Below are positions 55,096 to 64,000 of a stretch of DNA of 64,000 nt, in pieces. Made by a program: the position numbers and the translations under genes. Origin of the DNA: Excoecaria cochinchinensis (taxonomy: Eukaryota; Streptophyta; Magnoliopsida; Malpighiales; Euphorbiaceae); NCBI GenBank assembly GCA_947683425.1, contig CANTUQ010000159.1, positions 2,604,001 through 2,668,000 of the forward strand. Reading direction: 5' to 3'. How positions within the stretch are numbered: the first letter of the stretch is position 1; every line of letters starts with the position of its first letter. A model generated the notes under the pieces. That model ran no database searches. It saw only the letters and a list, made by a program, of their open reading frames with translations, and was not told the DNA's origin.

Positions 55096-57138
55096 GTCAG
55101 AGAAGATTCCCCACATTTCAGAGAGTTTTGTTCCCTCATCTTCGGTCTGTGCTTATACTGGAGAAGAAGAGCCTCAGTGGGTGGATGGAAAGATCATTCC
55201 GGGGTTTGAAATTTTTAATGATGTCTTTGACTGGGATGTTGGAGTTATCAAGCCCGCAGAGAACTTTTGGGATGAGGAGATCATGACTCAGTCCAATACT
55301 GGGGACAGGGATGGGCCCAAGGAGATTGTCACTGATAAGCTGTTAGCTACCAGGTTGAAGGGAAAAGAAAAGATGGTAGAGCCAGAGCTGAAGTTTGAAG
55401 ATTTGGAGATCTCACCGGAGGTAGTTGAAAAGCCTCCACCGAGCCAAGAAGTCAAAGCCCAGTCGACTGCAACATCATCATCGACAGAAGATGAAGACAG
55501 TAGTTGTTTAGATAGTCTTTTTATGCCTGAACTTTTTAATGACAATGTTAATGCTTCTGATTACATCAATGAGATGAATAACTTTACTTACTTGTGTGAT
55601 GTTTCTGATGATTTCATTTCTCATGATCATAAACATGATGCATTCATCTTTGACATTAACTCAACTAGCACGACTGCATTTAATCTCGGAACTTTGGAGA
55701 ATCCAAAGGAAATTTTGATAGCATCAGACATAACTCTTGAGGAGAGGCTAAAATTTGAGAGAATATTGAAAAAATATGAAAAAGTCTTTGCCTGGACCTA
55801 CGAGGACATACTGGGAATTGATCGAGATGGAGCCGAACATGCTATTCCAACTTACCCAGAGAGTAAACCGGTCAAGCAAAAGCTCAGAAGACTTAGGCCA
55901 GAATGGGCTCAGAAGGTGAAAGAGGAGATCCATAAGCAGATTGAGGCTAAGTTTCTACTGGAGGTTAAATACCCGACGTGGCTAGCTAATGTAGTTCCTG
56001 TGGCTAAAAAGGATGGAAAGGTTCGAGTATGTGTGGACTATCGGGACCTAAACATAGCCTGCCCGAAAGATGATTTTCCTCTACCTCATATTAATGTGCT
56101 GGTAGATAGTGCCGCTGCTTACATGATATACAACTTCGTGGATGGGTATGCAGGGTACAATCAAATCCTTAACAAGATAGTGGATCGGATTAAGACAGCC
56201 TTCATCACCGAATGGGGTACATTTGCTTACCGGGACATGCCTTTTGGACTAAAGAATGCAGGAGCGACCTATCAGAGGATGGCCACCAGAGTTCTCAATG
56301 ATTTGATCCACAAGAAAGTGGAGGTGTATGTTGACGACATGATGATGAAGTCAGCTACCACACAGGGTCACTTTGAGGCTTTGGAAAAGTTCTTTCAAAG
56401 GATCAATAAGTATGATCTGCGCCTCAATCCCAAGAAGTGCATTTTTGGAGTTACCTCGGGTAAGCTATTAGGCCATGTGGTAAGCCAGAGAGGAATTGAA
56501 GTAGATCCTGACAAGGTCAGGGCCATCAGAGAGATGCCAGTGCTTCAAAAAGAGAAAGAGGTTAGAAGTTTCCTGGGAAAGCTTCAGTACATCAGCCGGT
56601 TTATTGCCAAGCTGGCTTCAGTATGTGAGCCCATCTTCAAGCTTCTTAGGAAGAATCAGCCTGTGGTGTGGAATAATGATTGTCAATTGGCCTTTGATAC
56701 TATTAAGGAATATCTCCTGAATCCTCCAGTTTTAAGACCACCACGTCATGCCAAACCATTAATCCTGTATTTGGCGATAAAAGACAATTCAGCGGGTTCC
56801 ATGATGGCCCAGGAGGATGACTTTGGGGTGGAGTTTGTTGTTTACTATCTTAGCAAAAAATTCCTAATATATGAAGCCAAATATGTTGAAGTAGAAAAGA
56901 TTTGCTTGGCAATTATTTGGGCTTCTAAGAAGTACGACACTACTTTCATTCTTTCAGTGTGCAAGCTATTGCCAAGCATAACCCGCTTAGGTAACTTTAG
57001 GAAGTGCCCTCTCTACTGGGAAAGATAGGAAGGTGGTTACTATTGTTGCAGGAGTTCGATATCAAATACATCACCAGGAAAACCATTAAAGGAAGAGCTG
57101 TAGCTAAGTTCTTGGCTGAACATCCTATTGAGGGAGAC
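55096..57138 (+). pseudogene. pol: Tat-2 reverse transcriptase and RNase H
   Basis: The open frame is 55016-57028 (670 codons). An acidic linker is followed by RT from about residue 220: LEERLKFERILKKYEKVFAW, WLANVVPVAKKDGKVRVCVD, YRDLN, GTFAYRDMPFGLKNAGATYQ and the catalytic VEVYVDDMMMKS at about 56,325-56,355, then VRSFLGKLQYISRF (connection). RNase H (LILYLAIKDNSAGSMMAQED, YLSKKFLIYEAKYVEVEKIC) shifts frame near 56,935-57,000, and its end (WLLLLQEFDIKYITRK) is in the gag frame. The first RNase H Asp is replaced (LYLAIKDN), as in other Tat copies here, which fits reliance on the second RNase H. Confidence 0.9.
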
Positions 57139-57573
57139 TAGTTCGAGTACAATTTTCCAAATGAAGATGTCATGGCCATAGCAGTACAAGGGTGGCAATT
57201 GTTCTTCGATGGGGCAGTCAACAGTAAAGGGGTAGGAGCGGGGATCATTCTTACAACCCCGGATGGTGAAAAGCTGCCATTAGCCAAAAAGTTGAGGTAC
57301 AAGGCGACCAATAATGAAGCAGAATATGAGGCTTGCATCTTCAGATTGGAAGCACTGCTTTCTCTGGGGGCAAAGACCGCAGAAGTCTTCGAAGATTCTT
57401 CATTAGTAATTCATCAAATCAGAGGGGAATGGACAGTTAAGGAAGAGAGGCTATTACTTTATGTGAAGCACTTGACAATGTTGAGTAGCCAGTTTGAGAC
57501 TTGCACCTTTCACTTCACCCCCAGGGATGAAAATCAATTGGCTGATGCTCTAGCGACATTAGTGTCCATGTGA
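57139..57573 (+). pseudogene. Tat-2 second RNase H (aRNH)
   Basis: From a TAG at 57139 to a TGA at 57571-57573. Motifs: LFFDGAVNSKGVGAGIIL (first Asp), NNEAEYEACIFRLEALLS (Glu), DSSLVIHQIRGEWTVK (Asp), RDENQLADALATL (Asp). All four acidic residues are present. This plant/archaeal-type RNase H between RT-RH and integrase is a hallmark of the Tat clade. Confidence 0.88.
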
Positions 57574-58926
57574 GATAATTCAATAGGGGTTGCTATGAAA
57601 CCCGTGCTAATCTCTAGCTTGAAAAAGCCTTATTTTAAAGCTGAGCAGGTGATGGATGTTGGGGCCACCGATGGAAACCCTTGGTACTACGACATTCAGA
57701 ATTACTTGGAACAGTCAGTTTTTCCAAAAGAAGCCACCTAGAAAGACCAAAGGATGATTCGGAAGTTTTCCACTCAGTTCATCTGTGTAAATGGTACTTT
57801 GTATAAGAGGCAAGCTGATGGTATCCAGTTAAGATGTTTGACGGAGAAAGAAGCTGAAAAGGTTATGGAAGAGGTTCATGCCGGAGTCTGTGGAGCTCAC
57901 ATGAATAGCTTAGCCTTAGCAAAGAAGATCATGCGCCAAGGATTCTATTGGCTCACAATGGATACGGATTGTTCAAAATTTGTGAAGCAATGCCAGTTAT
58001 GCCAGCAATACGTGAATTTAAGGCATGTCCCAGTTTCAGAGCTACATAATTTGACATCTCCATGGCCATTCGCAGCTCGGGGGATAGATATCATAAGCGA
58101 GATACGTCCTATAGCATCTAATGGGCACAGGTTCATTATAGTCGCCATTGATTATTTCACTAAGTGGGTCGAAGCTGAATCTTTTAAGAAGATTGATGCT
58201 AGGGATATGGATAAGTTCATCAAGCGGAATTTCATATGCAGATATGGTCTCCCAGACCATATTGTATCTGATAATGGGGTACAATTCTTAGCAAAAACTA
58301 AACAAATGCTTCAGAAGTATGAAATCCAGCATCACAAGTCTTCTCCTTACCGTCCTCAAGCTAATGGTGCGATTGAAGCAGTGAACAAGAATGTGAAAAG
58401 AATACTGGCCAAGATGGTACAGAGTTATAAAGATTGGGCAAAAAAGCTGCCTTTTGCACTCTGGGGTTATAGAACCACAGTCAAAACCTCTACGGGAGCA
58501 ACACCGTTCTCTCTGGTATACGGAACCAAAGCAGTTTTACCAGTTGAAATTGAGCTGAAATCTTTAAGGGTAGTCATGGAAGCTGAGATTCCAGAGACAG
58601 AATGGGCACAACAGCGATTGTTGCAGTTGAATCTATTGGATGAAGATAGGTTGAGAGCATATTATCACAATCAGGTTTATCAGAAGAGACTAGCTCGGTC
58701 CTTTGGCAAAAAGGTATGAAAGCACCCATTGAAAGAAGGGGATTTGGTCTTCAAGATGGTGAGGCCAGGGGTGCCAGACATAAGAGGAAAATTCAGGCCA
58801 ACCTGGGAAGGTCCGTTCGTTTTGAAAAAGTTGCTAACAAAGGGAGCAGAAATCTTGGCGGACAGCGATGGGAATGAGTTTAAAGACCCAGTCAATGTTG
58901 ATAGACGAAAAAGGTTCCATGGCTAA
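57574..58926 (+). pseudogene. Tat-2 integrase
   Basis: A linker with a TAG (about 57,739) is followed by an open stretch 57754-58719. Zinc finger: VHAGVCGAHMN, then CQLCQ. Core DDE: D in RGIDIISEIRP, D in IVSDNGVQFL, E in GAIEAVNKN. C-terminal domain after a TGA at 58717-58719 (a former CGA by comparison with L0): KEGDLVFKMVRPG, KFRPTWEGPFVLKK, to the TAA at 58924. No chromodomain. Confidence 0.9.
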
Positions 58927-59640
58927 AGACCAGAAAATAAAAAGAAGAGAATAAATGCCCCACAGGTTGAAAACCGAAAAAAGGAGGCCTTGCTAAAATT
59001 GGGCGCCTTGTCAGGGTGAAAACCGAAAAAAGGCATCCTGGGCAAAAATTAAGGGCCAAGAGAAAATGTTCAATCAAGAAAACCCGAGAGGGCCGATTGA
59101 TAACAGGAGTTTGATGCTTACAAGATCTATTCCGAGATTAGGTGTAGTCTTGTGCTTTTGAATTCTTATTAAATAAGGATCATGTATGATGAAATCATAT
59201 AGAAATGTACTCAGTTTTGCAATGAATAAAAGAATACAGTTTACATTTTCATCGTTCTTTAGTTCTGCTTTAAAAAGAAATATATCACTTATTCATCTAA
59301 TGACTATTGTCTAATCATTTTGTCGGAAGGTGCCTAGGCAGATATGTGCTATTCACTCTTAGCAGTGGTTCTGATAATAGCCTTCTCTTGTAGTTCCTTT
59401 AAAAAAAAAAAGGCCGTTAGAGATGAAAACCGTAACTGGCTCTCTAAGCAAAAGTTAGGCCAAAGGGTAGGGTGAAAACCTGAAAACAAGCAGTCTGCCC
59501 TACCTTAAAAAAAGCCGCTGGTTTGGGTTGGGTCCATTCCAGGCAAAAGTTAGGCACAGGGTTATGTGAAAATCCCCGAATGGACGCATTTCCCATGAAG
59601 AAAAGCTAGTGTGAAAATCCACAAGGGACGCACTACCTTT
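58927..59640 (+). other. Conserved 3' noncoding block of Tat-2 with GTGAAAAYCC boxes
   Basis: Boxes include CAGGTTGAAAACCGAAAAAA, CAGGGTGAAAACCGAAAAAA, GATGAAAACCGTAACTGG, GGTGAAAACCTGAAAACAAG, TATGTGAAAATCCCCGAATG and GTGTGAAAATCCACAAGGG, a recurrent RTGAAAAYCC. Shared with Tat-NA and L0. No ORF. Confidence 0.78.
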
Positions 59641-60000
59641 AAAGCAATGACGTTTGATGTCTGGAGCGATAAGGCGGCATTATTTTGGATGATCATTCTT
59701 CAGTCAGATAATGCATGAGTCAGATCCTGGGCATATGATCATTGGCCGGGGGGCAAAGATGCACACTTGATGTCTCTCTCAGAAAATGTTTTAGGGTCAG
59801 AGTCCATAAAGCCAAGATGTCACTCTTTCAGATCCTTGGAGGCGCGATGTAGCAGCCAAGCTATATCCTCAGCATACCCTTAACCACCTAGGATAGGGTC
59901 AATCTATTTTTGCAAACATTTACATCTCATATCATATACATTTAAATTTTTGTATATATTTCTGCGCAAATGACTTTGCAGGAAATATCTAAATGAAGAT
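59641..60000 (+). other. Noncoding segment before the Tat-2 repeats
   Basis: No ORF or repeat. A GGCCGGGGGGCAAAGATG stretch lies near 59,743. Nothing else identified. Confidence 0.4.
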
Positions 60001-60002
60001 CA

Positions 60003-60862
60003 TCTATTGTCGCACTTTTAGTAGTCTATAGCAGACTCGGTGCGGTCATCTGCGGATGACACCCCTGCACTTTTAGTAGTCTTGTCAGCGACTTGGTGCA
60101 GTTTTCCCCTGCACTTTTAGTAGTCTGTAGCAGACTCGGTGCAGCCTTCTTCTTGCACTTTTAGTGGTCTGTAGCAGACTCGGTGCAATCTTCTGAGGAG
60201 GATATGTCCTGCGTTTTGTAGTCTTGTCAGCGACTCGATGCATCATCATCTGTGGATGACATTCTTGCACTTTTAGTAGTCTGTAGCAGACTCGGTGCAA
60301 TCCTCTGAGGAGGATATCTCCTGCATTTTGTAGTCTTGTCAGCAACTCAGCGCATCGTTATCTACGGATGACATTCTTGCACTTTTAGTAGTCTGTAGCA
60401 AACTCGGTGCAATCCTCTGAGGAGGATATCTCCTACGTTTTGTAGTCTTGTCAGCGACTCGGCGCATCGTCATATGTGGAGGACATTCTTGCACTTTTAG
60501 TAGTATGTAGCAGACTCGGTGCAATCCTCTGAGGAGGATATCTCCTGCGTTTTGTAGTTTTGTCAGCGACTCGACGCATCGTCATCTGCGGATGACATTC
60601 TTGCACTTTTAGTAGTCTGTAGCAGACTCGGTGCAATGCTCTGAGGAGGATATCTCCTGCGCTTTGTAGCCTTGTTAGTGACTCGGCGCATCGTCATCTG
60701 CGGATCACATCTCTCCACTTTTAGTAGTCTGTAGCAGACTCGGTGCAGTCCTCTGAGAGGACATTTCTCGCGTTTTGTAAGTCTGTAGCAGACCCGGTGC
60801 ATCACCATCTTAGGATGGTTCTCCTGCACTTTGTAGTCTTGTCAGCGACTCAGTGCAATCCA
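60003..60862 (+). repeat. Dimeric 112-bp tandem array in Tat-2 3' region
   Basis: Alternating half-units of about 56 bp. A: TGCACTTTTAGTAGTCTGTA, GCAGACTCGGTGCA, then ATCCTCTGAGGAGGAT. B: TGCGTTTTGTAGTCTTGTCA, GCGACTCGGCGCA, then GTCATCTGCGGATGAC. About seven dimers, regular at 112-bp spacing from 60,240 to 60,720, looser at the ends. Each half can fold into two hairpins. Confidence 0.93.
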
Positions 60863-60992
60863 AGAGGATACTCACAGTTCAAATCACAGCACTGTTCCCG
60901 AGGGAGCAGCTGGAAGGAGGCAGACTCAGGTACACGCTTCTTTCCTTTTCCTGAATTTTGGCTCACCTAGGCACCCATACACTAGCCTCCCC

Positions 60993-61007
60993 AAAATTGG
61001 GCACAAC
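60993..61007 (+). promoter_or_regulatory. Polypurine tract of Tat-2 (degraded)
   Basis: AAAATTGGGCACAAC directly before the LTR start; L0 has AAAATTGGGGGCAAC at the same place. Confidence 0.6.

Positions 61008-64000
<2,993 letters not shown>

Noticed and set aside
60003..60862. CRISPR or tRNA-like cluster suggested by regular hairpins
   Set aside because: Position between pol and PPT of a Tat element, 112-bp dimer without acceptor stems or CCA-like features.

Overview
The window reads as intergenic chromatin of a flowering plant. It is AT-rich and built almost entirely of LTR retrotransposons nested inside one another. I found no host protein gene, tRNA or rRNA. The species cannot be named from the sequence. 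Element types are Ty3/gypsy Tat-like (three copies), Ty3/gypsy Athila-like (one), three long solo LTRs with TGT(C/A)AC...GGTGTTACA ends, and fragments of Ty1/copia.

Layout. L0, a minus-strand Tat element, is the oldest frame: partial 3' LTR (1-1433), 3' repeats, pol (21.4-26.1 kb) and gag (41.3-42.8 kb). It ends without a 5' LTR near 43,040, where a copia reverse-transcriptase fragment begins. An Athila-like element (2594-20791, TSD GGTAG) sits in L0's 3' noncoding region. Athila is itself broken by solo LTR A (4873-7557, TSD GAGAT) in gag and solo LTR B (16625-20484, TSD GGAAT) in its 3' LTR. Solo LTR C (26083-41314, TSD CCTCC) splits L0 between gag and protease. C in turn holds Tat-NA (28003-39522, TSD ATAGG), an 11.5 kb gag-only Tat element whose 2931-bp LTRs look identical. 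From 43.0 to 48.8 kb are decayed remnants. Tat-2 (48791 to beyond the window end) is a full-length but decayed plus-strand Tat element with gag, protease, RT, RNase H, a second plant-type RNase H and integrase.

How the parts relate. Tat-2 and L0 carry the enzymatic genes of the Tat family, all with stops or frameshifts here. Tat-NA has an open gag and intact cis signals (LTRs, PBS, PPT, a conserved block before the 3' LTR) but no enzymes, so its recent insertion implies help in trans from an active Tat relative elsewhere. The TSDs order the events: L0 first; then Athila and C; then A and B into Athila; Tat-NA into C probably last.

The least explained material is noncoding: hairpins in the Tat U5 and 3' repeats with compensatory changes, a GC-rich palindromic island inside the Tat-NA LTR, and hairpin arrays that differ in each solo LTR but sit at a comparable place.
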